The notes beneath the pieces were generated by a model. It saw only the letters and a program-made list of their open reading frames with translations. It was not told the origin of the DNA and searched no databases. Shown here piece by piece: positions 48,488-58,152 of a DNA stretch of 64,000 nucleotides. Position 1 is the stretch's first letter; each line of letters opens with the position of its first letter. This DNA is from Enterobacter genomosp. O (GTDB lineage Bacteria > Pseudomonadota > Gammaproteobacteria > Enterobacterales > Enterobacteriaceae). The translations under genes and the position numbers were made by a program. The stretch covers positions 62,001-126,000 of the forward strand of contig NZ_LECZ01000022.1 of NCBI RefSeq assembly GCF_001022965.1, given 5' to 3'.

Positions 48488-50965
48488 TTATTGGTAGATG
48501 GCGTCGCTATATTCTGCGACGGTCAGAGATACCGTGTTATCTGTGTTCGGTTTGATGCTATTGACCGTCCATAGTTGGCTGTTCAGCTCCTCTACCGTTG
48601 CTATGAGGTAGCGCGACGGGAGCTGTACAGTGTCTCCGTTCCAGATATTGAGTTGAATGTCGGGTATTGCCGCGGTGAATCCGTACTTCGTGTCGGTGCG
48701 GGTGGTGGCCGGATAGCGCAGAGTCGGGTTGCCCAGGCTGTCTGTGACCAGGACATACATTGAGCCGGTAAACGCGATTGGCTCGCTTGTATCAAAGTTA
48801 TTCCCGGCGCGGCCGGTGATGTAACCCTGCTGCTGGTTGCTGTCGTAGATATCCGCTATCTGCACGACGCTACCGACCTGCATGATTCCATCCTCAAAAA
48901 CTTTGGCGTTCATCTTCACCCGGGAGTAGATAAGGCGCTTCGTTTCGCGCAGCGCGCGTTCCCGCGCCTGATACTCGTTACGGAAGCCGACTATTTCTAT
49001 CTTGTTCGGGTTCTCCGCTTCCTGCTCGACGATAGCGCCGTTCAGCACGCGGTAGTTGATGTAAGTCTTGTTGTTCGTGGTTGGATGCACGTAGGACACC
49101 TGCACGCCGTCGTAGCCGCCAGGAAGAGTGGCCTCGTACGTCATTTTGTACTCGTCCGTCTTCATGTTGGCGCGGTTGAATACGGCCGCCGGGTAATCAA
49201 CCTTCTGATCACGGGTAAACGTCAGCACGCCGTCGTCCCAGTACGCAATGACAGACGCAGCATTGCAGATCGCCTGCACGCGGTCGCCGAGAGAATCATT
49301 CTCGTCGTCAAACGTGTAGTCGAAGTAACCCAGCCGATCATCGGGCAGGCTTTCAGCGATCGAGTACAGCCCGTACAGGTCAATACTGCTTACCGGCTGC
49401 TCGCCCATAATCAGCCAGGTGTGCGCCACCGCATCAGCGAAAGAGCGCGAGGCCCGCAGGGTGTAATCCACCGATTGCGTCGTCAGGTTGTAACTGATGG
49501 TCTGACGCGTCACCAGGGCGTTATATTTGCGGTCACGGCTGCCCAGGGCGTTCTCTGTCGCTCTTACCTTCACACGTACCAGCGTATCGGTTGGATGCAC
49601 GACGTTGGTTCTGACGTTGACCGAGTGGATCTCCTCAACCTTCAGGATAGAGGCATCACTCGAGTTATCTGTGCGCTGGAAGTTAATGGCGTACTTGCCA
49701 AAACCGCCGGTCGGCGTCAGCTTGTCAGTGCGATAAAACACTTCGCTGGATGATTTGTGCGGCGTCCCCTGGTGATACGTGAACGTCTGCTGAGTACCCG
49801 GCACCTGGTTGTAGTCATCGTCAATTTTCCAGATCGTAACCTTCCAGTCGGCTGACTTTTTGCCGCCCAGTTGTACCTGAGTGTGCAGCCACAACTGAGA
49901 GGACTCTACTGGCGAGAAGAACGGGCCTACCACGAGCGCTTCGTTATCATTGAGGATGAACTTCGTCGTGTTGATTGTCGCCACTGCCGGCACATCAGGA
50001 GGGCCAATCAGATCCCCCATCGTGAATGTGTACCACCGGACCGGGTTAACCACCGCGCCGTCGTTTGTTTCGACAGCCGATATCAGCGTGCCGGAGAAAT
50101 CGACATCCTGCGTTACGTTGCCGGTTGGCGTGCTGTAGGTGACGTTAATCGTAAAGGTAACGGCGTGCGGCAGGACCAGGCCCATGAAGTAATCAAAATC
50201 AGCCTGCTTGATGATTTTTACCGCAATCTGCCCGCCGGAATAAGTGCCACTCACAACCGTGGTGGCCGTGGCTGTCTCGATCGGGAAATTATCCGATTCG
50301 TTTTGCCCGGGCACCTCCTGGCCGTCCACATCGTCGAAACCGTACCCTTCGTTGATGGTGGGTATCACCTCGCCCGGCTGGTAAAACTGGAACTCTGCAC
50401 CGGCCATGCTTCCGAGGCTGGACTCTGAATAACGCACAGACTCGTAATCGTATTTACCGATCCCGATGCACATCCACTCAGTAACGTACTTCAGGCCGCC
50501 ATCCGTGTCGCTCTGGCGCACGTATTCGAACAGTGATTCCTGAATCAGGTCCGGGAACGAACGGATTTGCCCGTAGATGTCCGGCTTTGCTTTGTAGACG
50601 CGCGCCGTATTCGTCTGACCGGTCAGGCTATTGTTTGGCGAGTCAATCGTGTTGCCGCCTGTATTGGCGATCGCCGGCTTGGGAGCAAGGAACGAGAAGA
50701 CCGCGCCGACAACTTTGAAAATAGGGCTGAGAATGTCGCCAATGATACCCTTCGGCTGGTCGAATATCTGGACGGTGTCCAGTTCGCATAGCTCAAACGC
50801 CAGCTCATCATCTTCGACCAGCTTTACGCCGTTGCGGACGATCAGCAGATCGCGATGAAAGTTAGCGTCATTGGCCGCCAGCCAGTCATAAAAAAGGGTG
50901 CCATTTGGCACCCTGTAGCGTTTTTTTGGCGTTCCCGGGAAACGCTGGAGTTCAATCAACGCCAT
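48488..50965 (-). CDS. Tail-tip host-specificity protein (J-like)
   Basis: 825 aa from the ATG at 50965 (MALIELQRFPGTPKKRYRV), preceded by GGAG; the open frame runs 23 codons further upstream. It begins with a short soluble part, a hydrophobic patch (GDILSPIFKVVGAVFSFLAP) and then the tip-attachment/J central region (DYTLRASRSFADAVAHTWLIMGEQPV...). It should form the tip to which the tailspike is attached. Its start overlaps the end of the NlpC/P60 gene by 14 bases. Confidence 0.85.
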   Translation of the reverse strand: MALIELQRFPGTPKKRYRVPNGTLFYDWLAANDANFHRDLLIVRNGVKLVEDDELAFELCELDTVQIFDQPKGIIGDILSPIFKVVGAVFSFLAPKPAIANTGGNTIDSPNNSLTGQTNTARVYKAKPDIYGQIRSFPDLIQESLFEYVRQSDTDGGLKYVTEWMCIGIGKYDYESVRYSESSLGSMAGAEFQFYQPGEVIPTINEGYGFDDVDGQEVPGQNESDNFPIETATATTVVSGTYSGGQIAVKIIKQADFDYFMGLVLPHAVTFTINVTYSTPTGNVTQDVDFSGTLISAVETNDGAVVNPVRWYTFTMGDLIGPPDVPAVATINTTKFILNDNEALVVGPFFSPVESSQLWLHTQVQLGGKKSADWKVTIWKIDDDYNQVPGTQQTFTYHQGTPHKSSSEVFYRTDKLTPTGGFGKYAINFQRTDNSSDASILKVEEIHSVNVRTNVVHPTDTLVRVKVRATENALGSRDRKYNALVTRQTISYNLTTQSVDYTLRASRSFADAVAHTWLIMGEQPVSSIDLYGLYSIAESLPDDRLGYFDYTFDDENDSLGDRVQAICNAASVIAYWDDGVLTFTRDQKVDYPAAVFNRANMKTDEYKMTYEATLPGGYDGVQVSYVHPTTNNKTYINYRVLNGAIVEQEAENPNKIEIVGFRNEYQARERALRETKRLIYSRVKMNAKVFEDGIMQVGSVVQIADIYDSNQQQGYITGRAGNNFDTSEPIAFTGSMYVLVTDSLGNPTLRYPATTRTDTKYGFTAAIPDIQLNIWNGDTVQLPSRYLIATVEELNSQLWTVNSIKPNTDNTVSLTVAEYSDAIYQ

Positions 50966-51344
50966 ATTCGAAAAACTCCACTTTAGTGAATGCCCGCTGA
51001 ATGACCAGCAATGAATCCATGCGTACGCTTCCATTCTCGCCGCGCGAGTGCAGCGCCTGCCTGTTCAGTACCAGGCCAACATGTGCCGGCTGCGCGCCGC
51101 GATACCCGACGAATATCCCGCCCTCGACGGGCTTATCCACCCGGCACCAGAAAACGACATCACCCTGATAGCAGGTGAAGAAGTCCTCACCGGCTTCGTA
51201 GTCCGGCGTCTGATGCAGTTCTATGCCGAGGGCATGGCGGTAATACAGCACCACCAGCCCCCAGCAATCCACCTTCTCGAACGAACAGGCCCGGTTAGAC
51301 CACGGCACGCCGATCACCTTCCGAACAAAATCAGAGGTATTCAT
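50952..51344 (-). CDS. NlpC/P60 (C40) tail-associated peptidase
   Basis: 130 aa with the catalytic Cys27 in VDCWGLV and His88 in PAHVGLVLN, plus the GDVVFW segment. Counterpart of lambda K: a tail-tip cell-wall endopeptidase or assembly factor. The upstream HNH gene overlaps its start codon by four bases (ATGA). Confidence 0.88.
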   Translation of the reverse strand: MNTSDFVRKVIGVPWSNRACSFEKVDCWGLVVLYYRHALGIELHQTPDYEAGEDFFTCYQGDVVFWCRVDKPVEGGIFVGYRGAQPAHVGLVLNRQALHSRGENGSVRMDSLLVIQRAFTKVEFFEYGVD

Positions 51345-51805
51345 GTTCCGTGCCTACCAGTTACATCGCCGCTTCTCACTTCAGCAATAATTCTCGCCTC
51401 GCAAGCTGAAGGGAAGTCAGGAAACCAACCAAGATGAGTATTTGCAAATCTTGCGCGCCACTCATTTCTTCTCTTCAAGAAATCAACGCCAGTAACACCT
51501 GATGTATTACCAGTGAGTTTTCTTTTATTCCTTGAGTTGACAGCCCTGCTAACCGCCCTGAGGTTATCTATGTTGTTATTTTTTTTATCACCATCAATAT
51601 GATCAATTTCATGACCGTTAGGTATTTCACCATGGTGCATCTCATAAATAATTCTATGAACAAGCAATTGCTTTCCGTCAACGATTACAGTGAGATATCC
51701 TTGTGTAGTAGTCTTGTTTGGTGACTTTCCGTATCTGACGCCACTCCTTCTTATATTCCAATATATCTTTCCATCATCATATCTGAAAAGTTCATGCCAA
51801 TTCAT
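51341..51805 (-). CDS. HNH-AP2 homing-type endonuclease 1
   Basis: 154 aa. HNH core around EIDHIDGDKKNNNIDNLR (67-83) with His50 upstream, and an AP2-like DNA-binding segment (SGVTGVDFLKRRNEWRARF, 102-120). AT-rich compared with neighbours. Ribosome site GAGG seven bases before ATG. It ends with ATGA shared with the next tail gene. Selfish freestanding endonuclease inserted between the DUF1833-like and NlpC/P60 genes. Confidence 0.88.
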   Translation of the reverse strand: MNWHELFRYDDGKIYWNIRRSGVRYGKSPNKTTTQGYLTVIVDGKQLLVHRIIYEMHHGEIPNGHEIDHIDGDKKNNNIDNLRAVSRAVNSRNKRKLTGNTSGVTGVDFLKRRNEWRARFANTHLGWFPDFPSACEARIIAEVRSGDVTGRHGT

Positions 51806-51881
51806 ATAGAGACCTCAACCAGAAGACACAAATATATTTAATACGAGCAAGAGGAGTAACGCGCCTAATAATTATACCACT

Positions 51882-52352
51882 TCATAAATATTGAAGCCCA
51901 GTATATTCGCGTGGGTCGTATAATCGCCCAATATTATTATTGAGCGGATTCGTGACGGACAGAGTGACCGACGCGGAGTCAGCGTCGATGTCCACTGTCT
52001 TGACGTATAACTGCCACGACTTAATCGGCACCGAAACGTCGCCGCTGTCGAAGATCTGCCTTGTGGCCGTGATGGCCGTCAGCCGGGCCGCACCCTTCCA
52101 CTGCTTCATCAGCGCTTTGATGTCCGACGAAAGCCGCCCTAACTTCACCGTCGCGTCGATCACCGGCGTGCCGCTCTGCTGGCTCTCTTCGATTTCAAAA
52201 CGCGCTGGTGTGTACGTCTGGCCGCCGAGCGTCTTCGGGAAGAACTGCTTATCGACCAGGCGGACGTAGCCAAAGGATGGATGGTAGAACGTAATGGTGT
52301 CGTAAAGCCCGCGCGTCGGCCGCTGCTGCTTATACTCCCTGAAGCTCGGCAT
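51882..52352 (-). CDS. DUF1833-like minor tail protein
   Basis: 156 aa (MPSFREYKQQRPTRGLYDTITFYH ... DPREYTGLQYL) in the place of lambda L. Domain name is from recollection of the family pattern. No membrane segment. Its ATG overlaps the stop of the preceding gene by one base. Confidence 0.75.
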   Translation of the reverse strand: MPSFREYKQQRPTRGLYDTITFYHPSFGYVRLVDKQFFPKTLGGQTYTPARFEIEESQQSGTPVIDATVKLGRLSSDIKALMKQWKGAARLTAITATRQIFDSGDVSVPIKSWQLYVKTVDIDADSASVTLSVTNPLNNNIGRLYDPREYTGLQYL

Positions 52353-52849
52353 TACGGCACCCTCGGTAGTGATTCCGGATCACGCCCGTCCGGATAGCCA
52401 GTGACAACGATATCCAGCCAGGAATCCCACGGCGGCGGCAGCTCAACAATGATGTCGTCAAATTCGTCGTCGGCGTTGTAGAGGTGGTTCGCAATAACGG
52501 TCCCCGTCCAGGTCACCACCCCGCCGTCGATACTGGTTTGCACCGGCATCTGCGTGAAGTGAAGCTCCTGAAGCTGCAGCCCACTGCCGCCCAGGTTGAT
52601 ATTCATCCGAAACCAGTTCAGGCCCCGGTTGAGATAGTTCGGGCTGCGCAGCCACTGCTGGAATGCGCGCTCCTGCGCCAGGGTGAATATCCACGTCAGC
52701 GACCAGGTCACTTTCAGGTCGTCGGTTTGATTCTCGAAGATGGCCGGACCGACCGCGGGTTGATCGGTCTGGAAACCGGTATCGAGAGTCATGTTTTTGC
52801 TGGCCTTCTGCGCCAGCGGCAGCCAGTCGGGATAGTCGATAATTGGCAT
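52352..52849 (-). CDS. Minor tail protein (lambda M position)
   Basis: 165 aa (MPIIDYPDWLPLAQKASKNMTLDTGFQTDQ ... WTLTWIFTLAQE region). Follows the tape measure gene with a one-base overlap, the place of tail-tip assembly proteins. Beta-rich; no enzyme motif. Confidence 0.75.
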   Translation of the reverse strand: MPIIDYPDWLPLAQKASKNMTLDTGFQTDQPAVGPAIFENQTDDLKVTWSLTWIFTLAQERAFQQWLRSPNYLNRGLNWFRMNINLGGSGLQLQELHFTQMPVQTSIDGGVVTWTGTVIANHLYNADDEFDDIIVELPPPWDSWLDIVVTGYPDGRDPESLPRVP

Positions 52850-55782
52850 CAGCCCTGCCCCCTTGGCGTGCGTTTAACGTTCATGTTGCTGGTTATGGCG
52901 TTGCTTGCCGGTCCGCCGTTATTCATGTCAGCTATAAAAGCTTCAAGCGTCCATGAACCATCGCCGTTCTGCGTAGCCTGAGCATCAACAGACGCGGATG
53001 AGTAGTTGTAGATGTTGAGAATTGGAGCCCCGCCTCCACCACCTGAAGTAATGTCCTTGTTACTGAGCATGGTTCCATTATCGCCAGACACCATGTACTG
53101 GCTGCCATTATTGGCGCGGAAGATTTCAGGCTTATCGCCCTCACCTACCTGATACATGCCGCCAGCTTGAATTGGCCCGCCGTTCTTACGCTTGCCGGAC
53201 AGCGCCAGGATGCCAGCCATAGCTCCGATACCGATCGCCACGGCACCACCGAATGAGGCGATGGATGACATGATTGCTGCAGGTGTCCATGCCGCCGTGG
53301 TGGCCGCCGCTGCTGCCGTCGACGTCGCCGTCGTGGTGGCTATGCCCGCCGCCTGAGCAGTGGTCGATGCTGCAACAGCTGCAGATGTTGCCGTTTGCCC
53401 CATGATTGCCGACTTAACCCATTCAACGCCCATTTGAATGAAGGTGTTGATAAGGCTGTTAAGGACGGTATTGCCGATCGAGCGCAGAGCATCCTCTGCT
53501 GACATGCTCCCGGTGATGATGCCGGTTAAGGCATTAGACGCATTACCGGCCAGTGCATCGAATGACGCCGCCAGTGCTTCATTACCTGCGCTCTGATTAC
53601 GGAAGATCTCCCACTGCGCCGCTATGCGCGCCTGCTCGTACTCTCTGTCAGCATTAGCGCGCAGCATAAGTGCGTTCTGGTGAGTGATAATCCCCTGCTG
53701 CTCGTATGCCTGAATAAGCGCGAGTTTACGGGCATTTTCATTCGCCAGTTGCTGCACTGGGTCCACGCCACCAGCAGCTTCCTGCTGTGGGCTTACAGCC
53801 TGATCGGCACGAATTTTCGCAAGGTTAGCCTGGTGTGTTGCTTCCAGCCGCTCAGATGTCTGATTGAACTGCTCCTGACTGATTTTCTTCGCAGCCAGAG
53901 CGGTATTCAGATCCTCAACATCCTGCTTATAGCTGGCGTTTTCGCGCGCTTCTGGCAGGAGCTTCTCGGCTGCCGCCTGCGCCTTAATGGCATTGGCCGT
54001 GTCCCATTTTTTGGCCGCATACTGACCGGCAAGTGCTATCTGCTCTTTGGTTGCACCTTTCCCGAGCGACTGCTGCGCATTCAGGATCGCCTGCTCGCGG
54101 CTCAGCTTATTAGTTGAGTCGGCGGCAAGTTCTGATTGCTGTTTCAGGTTCGCCAGCTTCTGAGCTATAGACTCAGCCTGGGAGGCCCCCTTCTTCTGCT
54201 CTGACTGGAGAGTCTTCTGTGCCTGCGTATTTTTGTACGTAGCAGCAGCATCATCTTCCATCTGCTTGGCGTGCGGATCATCCTTAGCAAATCCGGCATC
54301 TTCGGCAGCATATTGCGCCTGCAGGCGTGCGCGGGCCTCTCCCTGCAGCTTCGACAGCGCAAGGTTGCGCTGAGACTGCTTAATCAGATTCTTCTGACCT
54401 GCAGTTAAGTTATCTGTCGAACGTTTAAGGCTATCGACATTAAATGACGCGTTGGCAGCCTCCCTGGCAAGCTCAATGATAGGGCCTAACAATGCATTAA
54501 TAGCTGCTTGCCCATCGCTTGATGCTGGCTGAAGGCTTTGTAATTTAAGCGCCAGAGCCTGTAGAGCCTGAGGAGATGGATTTTTGCTTAATTCCGATAA
54601 TTGCTTGGATAACTCGAAGGCCTGCTGATCACTGATGCTAAATTTTGATGCTAATGCGCCAACAGTATTGGCGATGCTCATCCCTGTGGCATTCCATTCC
54701 ATGCCAGCAGAGCTTATCTGCTTGAGTGCATCAGAGTAATTGGTCGTGGTGATATCAAGTGCCGCAAGGCGGTCATTGAAACCTTTAACTGATGCATAGC
54801 CGCCAGTGAAAGCAGATAAAGCCTTGTCTCCAAAAGAGATAAATGAGTCTGACGCATCGCTAATAGCCTTTGGTATTTTAGCTATAGCCTGGTTGTACTC
54901 CAGCAGCGCCTGATTACGCATCAGTGTAGCGACTTCAGCGTTAGTCTTCGCCAGGTACGCATATTTGTCTGACAGCGCGGCCACGCCATTGCTCGAGACG
55001 TTGATAACCTTATCCATCGCTTCAGCTGCGTCTTTCAGCGCATCCATGGCGTTCTTCCCGCCATTCAGTGAGGTGATCAGCACGCCAGCCAGTACAGAGC
55101 CAAGGGCGATTATGGCGCCAACCACGGCACCGCCAGGACCGAATGCGCCAGCAAGCTGTGACCCCTGTTGTGAAAACGCGACCAGGGCATTTTGCCCGCC
55201 CTGCACCTGCACGATGAAGTCCTGTACCTGGTACCCGGCCTGCTGCATGCTGGTTTTCCAGTTGCCAGTGCCTTTTGCGCCATTTTCAACACCAGTCTTC
55301 ATGTCATACAGGCGACCAGTAAGCTCGCCTATCTTCTGCTTCTCTTCGTCGGTTGCTTTCGAACCGGCACGAAGTTGGGCAGCCAGGACTGCAGCACTAC
55401 GCGCGCCATTCTCCTGCGCTTCGTCCAGCACCGCCAACTGGTTACCCAGTGCCTCGATGATGGATTCGGCACGACTGAATTCGCTGCTCGCGCCGCCGGT
55501 ACCGCTGCGGGCCTCTTCCATAGCGCGGGCAATGCCGCTCACGTTGGTGTTAAGCTTGCGCAGCTGGTTGTCCATGGAGTTGGCGTAACCAGCAAGCTCA
55601 GTAAACGCAGATCCGGTTTGTGACGTACTCTGATCGAGGTTATCCATCCCCTTGCCGGACTGCTGGGCTGCTGCATCCAGTTTATCCAGAGCATCAATGG
55701 CCTGTTTACCGCCCTGCAGCAGCGGCTCAACGTCGGCGCTGATTTCATAAACGATGCTACCGGCGTTCTTCTCACCTGCCAT
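52849..55782 (-). CDS. Tail tape measure protein
   Basis: 977 aa, the longest gene of the region. N-terminal coiled coil (LDKLDAAAQQSGKGMDNLDQ), hydrophobic Gly-rich segments at about 200-240 (GAFGPGGAVVGAIIALGSVLAGVL) and 840-920, Gln/Ala-rich helices, and a lambda-type tape-measure C-terminal region (GGPIQAGGMYQVGEGDKPEIF). It sets tail length and enters the cell envelope on infection. Starts 12 bases after the chaperone-position gene. Confidence 0.93.
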   Translation of the reverse strand: MAGEKNAGSIVYEISADVEPLLQGGKQAIDALDKLDAAAQQSGKGMDNLDQSTSQTGSAFTELAGYANSMDNQLRKLNTNVSGIARAMEEARSGTGGASSEFSRAESIIEALGNQLAVLDEAQENGARSAAVLAAQLRAGSKATDEEKQKIGELTGRLYDMKTGVENGAKGTGNWKTSMQQAGYQVQDFIVQVQGGQNALVAFSQQGSQLAGAFGPGGAVVGAIIALGSVLAGVLITSLNGGKNAMDALKDAAEAMDKVINVSSNGVAALSDKYAYLAKTNAEVATLMRNQALLEYNQAIAKIPKAISDASDSFISFGDKALSAFTGGYASVKGFNDRLAALDITTTNYSDALKQISSAGMEWNATGMSIANTVGALASKFSISDQQAFELSKQLSELSKNPSPQALQALALKLQSLQPASSDGQAAINALLGPIIELAREAANASFNVDSLKRSTDNLTAGQKNLIKQSQRNLALSKLQGEARARLQAQYAAEDAGFAKDDPHAKQMEDDAAATYKNTQAQKTLQSEQKKGASQAESIAQKLANLKQQSELAADSTNKLSREQAILNAQQSLGKGATKEQIALAGQYAAKKWDTANAIKAQAAAEKLLPEARENASYKQDVEDLNTALAAKKISQEQFNQTSERLEATHQANLAKIRADQAVSPQQEAAGGVDPVQQLANENARKLALIQAYEQQGIITHQNALMLRANADREYEQARIAAQWEIFRNQSAGNEALAASFDALAGNASNALTGIITGSMSAEDALRSIGNTVLNSLINTFIQMGVEWVKSAIMGQTATSAAVAASTTAQAAGIATTTATSTAAAAATTAAWTPAAIMSSIASFGGAVAIGIGAMAGILALSGKRKNGGPIQAGGMYQVGEGDKPEIFRANNGSQYMVSGDNGTMLSNKDITSGGGGGAPILNIYNYSSASVDAQATQNGDGSWTLEAFIADMNNGGPASNAITSNMNVKRTPRGQG

Positions 55783-55794
55783 GTCATTCTCCGG

Positions 55795-56466
55795 TTATTG
55801 CTTTGCTTTTGCCCTGCGTGCGGCCTGTTTAGCCAGGTACTCATCGGCGATGCTGTCGTACTCTTCTCGAGTGAAGCCTTTCTGGTCAGGGTATTTCGCC
55901 GCCAGCAGCAGCTGAAATTCGGTCATTGTTAACTGAGAGGCCTCCCCGCGATTCATGCCGAAGTGGCTGCGCGCTGCGCTGATGTAGTCGAAGGCTTTAA
56001 ACTCAGTGGTTCGCTCACCAGTTTCATGTCGCTGCAGCTGGCGAACCTTGGCCTTACCGACTACACCGTGCTGCATGAGGTGCTGCGCCAGCACGATAAT
56101 GTCGTTCTTCGGCATCTGGCCCGGTCGGTAGACGACGCAATGCCGCCACCCCTTCCACTCTCCGATCATCGGCGTCAGGTCCTCTTCACAACACGCCTGC
56201 AGCACAAGCATGCACGTTGATAACAGCTTCTCAGCTGCACGGTTGAATGATGGGGATAACCACGCCGGGAAGCGCCCCAGCGTGCCTGCGCACACCTCTA
56301 TGAGCTGAGCGACATCATTACCGTGGATGGTGGCGTACGCCTGCACAATCTCTTCCGGAGTGCCGATCCTCGTCATAGCCTCGAATGAAGGTCGCAACAG
56401 ATAATCTTTCCCGCCTTCGCGGCTGTCGCTGATAGAGAGTTCGCCAATATCGGTTAAAGCGGTCAT
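55795..56466 (-). CDS. DUF6246-like tail protein in the tail-chaperone position
   Basis: 223 aa (MTALTDIGELSISDSREGGKDYLLRPS ... QAARRAKAKQ). Sits between tube protein and tape measure, where siphophages keep the two frameshift-linked assembly chaperones (lambda G/GT). Here it is one continuous frame; no slippery heptamer was recognised. Chaperone role inferred from position. Confidence 0.75.
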   Translation of the reverse strand: MTALTDIGELSISDSREGGKDYLLRPSFEAMTRIGTPEEIVQAYATIHGNDVAQLIEVCAGTLGRFPAWLSPSFNRAAEKLLSTCMLVLQACCEEDLTPMIGEWKGWRHCVVYRPGQMPKNDIIVLAQHLMQHGVVGKAKVRQLQRHETGERTTEFKAFDYISAARSHFGMNRGEASQLTMTEFQLLLAAKYPDQKGFTREEYDSIADEYLAKQAARRAKAKQ

Positions 56467-56523
56467 AGGCCTTCCAGTAAACGGTCATTATCAAGGGCAG
56501 CACGCCGCCCTTTGGAATGTCCG

Positions 56524-57267
56524 TTAGGTAACGGTAACCGTATGCACGGCCACAAAGTTGCCGTCTTCGGTGTTGATGATGATCTGCGCGCTGCCGGTGG
56601 CGACACGCGTCACAGTCACGGTGTTGCCTGAGGCAGTGGCCGTTGCTTTGGTAGCGTCGGTAGTCGCCACAGTGAAGTCTTTGTTGGTTGCGCCAGTTGG
56701 TGCGATGTTCACCGTAAAGGTGCTGGTACCGCCTGCCGTGCCGGTGCTGGTTGTCGGGGTTACCGTCACGCCAGTCACCGCAACCGCAGTGATTTCGTTC
56801 ACTTCGATGGTGCTCGCGTCACCGACTTTGAACTCAGTTGAGAATGTAACGATATCGTTAGTGCCACCGTCAGAACTCAACGCGTTAATGTTCATGTAGC
56901 CGATGAATTCAATCGGACCGTAGTCCATGCGCACCCAGATACCAGGCTGGCGCTTGGCCTTCAGTTCATCAGCGAAATACTTGATGAATTTGCCGACACC
57001 GTACTGATCCAACTTGTCCTTCTTGCGCACTTCACCTTCAAAGCTCAGGGTGAAATCACTGTTGGTGATGATGGTCTCGACATAGCCGCCGCCGTCATCC
57101 GCATCAGAGGTAACCGAGTTCGGGTTGAAGTCGAAGCCCTTAGACGTGCCAGCAGCCAGCGCCATCCACTCAGATTCAAGTGGTTTGACGTCCGGGCAGC
57201 CATCGGCGACTTCCAGCACGACCGCACCGCCGAACAGGCGCTCGTTCGAGTTCTGGCAATTAGCCAT
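56524..57267 (-). CDS. Major tail tube protein with Ig-like domain
   Basis: 247 aa. Tube domain at about 1-155 and a C-terminal Big_2-type Ig domain at about 160-247 (VTGVTVTPTTSTGTAGGTSTFTV...), as in many siphophage tube proteins such as lambda V. Preceded by an intergenic hairpin. High copy number expected. Confidence 0.88.
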   Translation of the reverse strand: MANCQNSNERLFGGAVVLEVADGCPDVKPLESEWMALAAGTSKGFDFNPNSVTSDADDGGGYVETIITNSDFTLSFEGEVRKKDKLDQYGVGKFIKYFADELKAKRQPGIWVRMDYGPIEFIGYMNINALSSDGGTNDIVTFSTEFKVGDASTIEVNEITAVAVTGVTVTPTTSTGTAGGTSTFTVNIAPTGATNKDFTVATTDATKATATASGNTVTVTRVATGSAQIIINTEDGNFVAVHTVTVT

Positions 57268-57296
57268 GTGAAACTCCTCTTTGACGTATAAAAGAA

Positions 57297-57314
57297 AACC
57301 CGCCGAAGCGGGTT
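57297..57314 (-). terminator. Hairpin upstream of the tail tube gene
   Basis: Perfect 7-bp AACCCGC / GCGGGTT stem with a CGAA loop and TTCTTTT on the minus strand. Terminator-like inside the late operon. Confidence 0.6.
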
Positions 57315-57329
57315 ATTTGGTTGGGATGG

Positions 57330-57713
57330 CTATTCGCCGTAAGTGCAGGCGAACTGGAGTCGGAAGACTATTCGCCCTTCTTCTGTGAGCACCGGCGCTG
57401 GGATTGCGCCCATGTTCTGGATGTAGCCGACACATTCGTCAGCCATGGGGTTAGCCTGGACATAATCGACAATGCGCTGCACGGCATTGAGTGCGTCTTT
57501 ACGCTTATCTTTCGCGCCCACGACGTCTACCAGAACGTGATATTCAGAACCGAGGTCAGTACGGATATTCGAACCGCCGTTTGGCCTGAAAACCATGATC
57601 GCTTTCGACAGGTCGCCCGGGTCGTCGTACATCAGCTGTTGCACCGTGAAGCCGGTCGTTAGCCCGGCATCGCCGAACATGTTGCGCACCCGCTCGTGCA
57701 TCATGGGTGTCAT
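57330..57713 (-). CDS. Tail terminator protein
   Basis: 127 aa (MTPMMHERVRNMFGDAGLTTGFTVQQLMYDD ... RLQFACTYGE), the pattern of siphophage tail-completion/terminator proteins (lambda U position). Overlaps the HK97-gp10-like gene by four bases. Confidence 0.8.
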   Translation of the reverse strand: MTPMMHERVRNMFGDAGLTTGFTVQQLMYDDPGDLSKAIMVFRPNGGSNIRTDLGSEYHVLVDVVGAKDKRKDALNAVQRIVDYVQANPMADECVGYIQNMGAIPAPVLTEEGRIVFRLQFACTYGE

Positions 57714-58150
57714 AGCGAAAGCTCCTTGCGCATCACCGCGTCGACATTGTCGCGCTCATCATTCGCGCCTTTGGTCAGGAATTGAGGCTCACCGTGAGGG
57801 TCCCAGTAGTTGCCAGTTCCTGTCCCACCGCCGAACTGCTGCCCGGCTCGGGTCGTACCAAAGTGCGCGCGCGGCTGGCCTTTCAGCTTGCCTGACGCCT
57901 CATGGACGTAGGCAGCATAGTTGGCTGAGTAACCGATGCGCCCGGTGATGAGCACCCCGCCAGCGTCGATTTCGCGGAACTGGCTATTAATCAGAGTTGA
58001 GGTGTCGATCGGGGTGTAATATGCCGCCCGGGTGCCGATAAGCATCATCGCCGACTGCAACGCGCGAATTACCTTACGGCCCTTAACGTCGTTGATGACA
58101 TCGTTCAGGTGCTTCTTCGCCTGGCTGATGCCCTTCACTTTTATGCCCAT
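57710..58150 (-). CDS. HK97 gp10-like head-tail joining protein
   Basis: 146 aa. N-terminal gp10 pattern (GISQAKKHLNDVINDVKGRKVIRALQSAMMLIGTRAAYYTPIDTSTL) followed by the conserved YAAYVHE motif. Head-tail joining or tail-completion role. Confidence 0.85.
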   Translation of the reverse strand: MGIKVKGISQAKKHLNDVINDVKGRKVIRALQSAMMLIGTRAAYYTPIDTSTLINSQFREIDAGGVLITGRIGYSANYAAYVHEASGKLKGQPRAHFGTTRAGQQFGGGTGTGNYWDPHGEPQFLTKGANDERDNVDAVMRKELSL

Positions 58151-58152
58151 GG

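Noticed and set aside
55795-56503. Programmed frameshift in the tail-chaperone position
   Set aside because: Expected from lambda G/GT, but the 223-aa frame is continuous and no slippery heptamer with a matching second frame was recognised.
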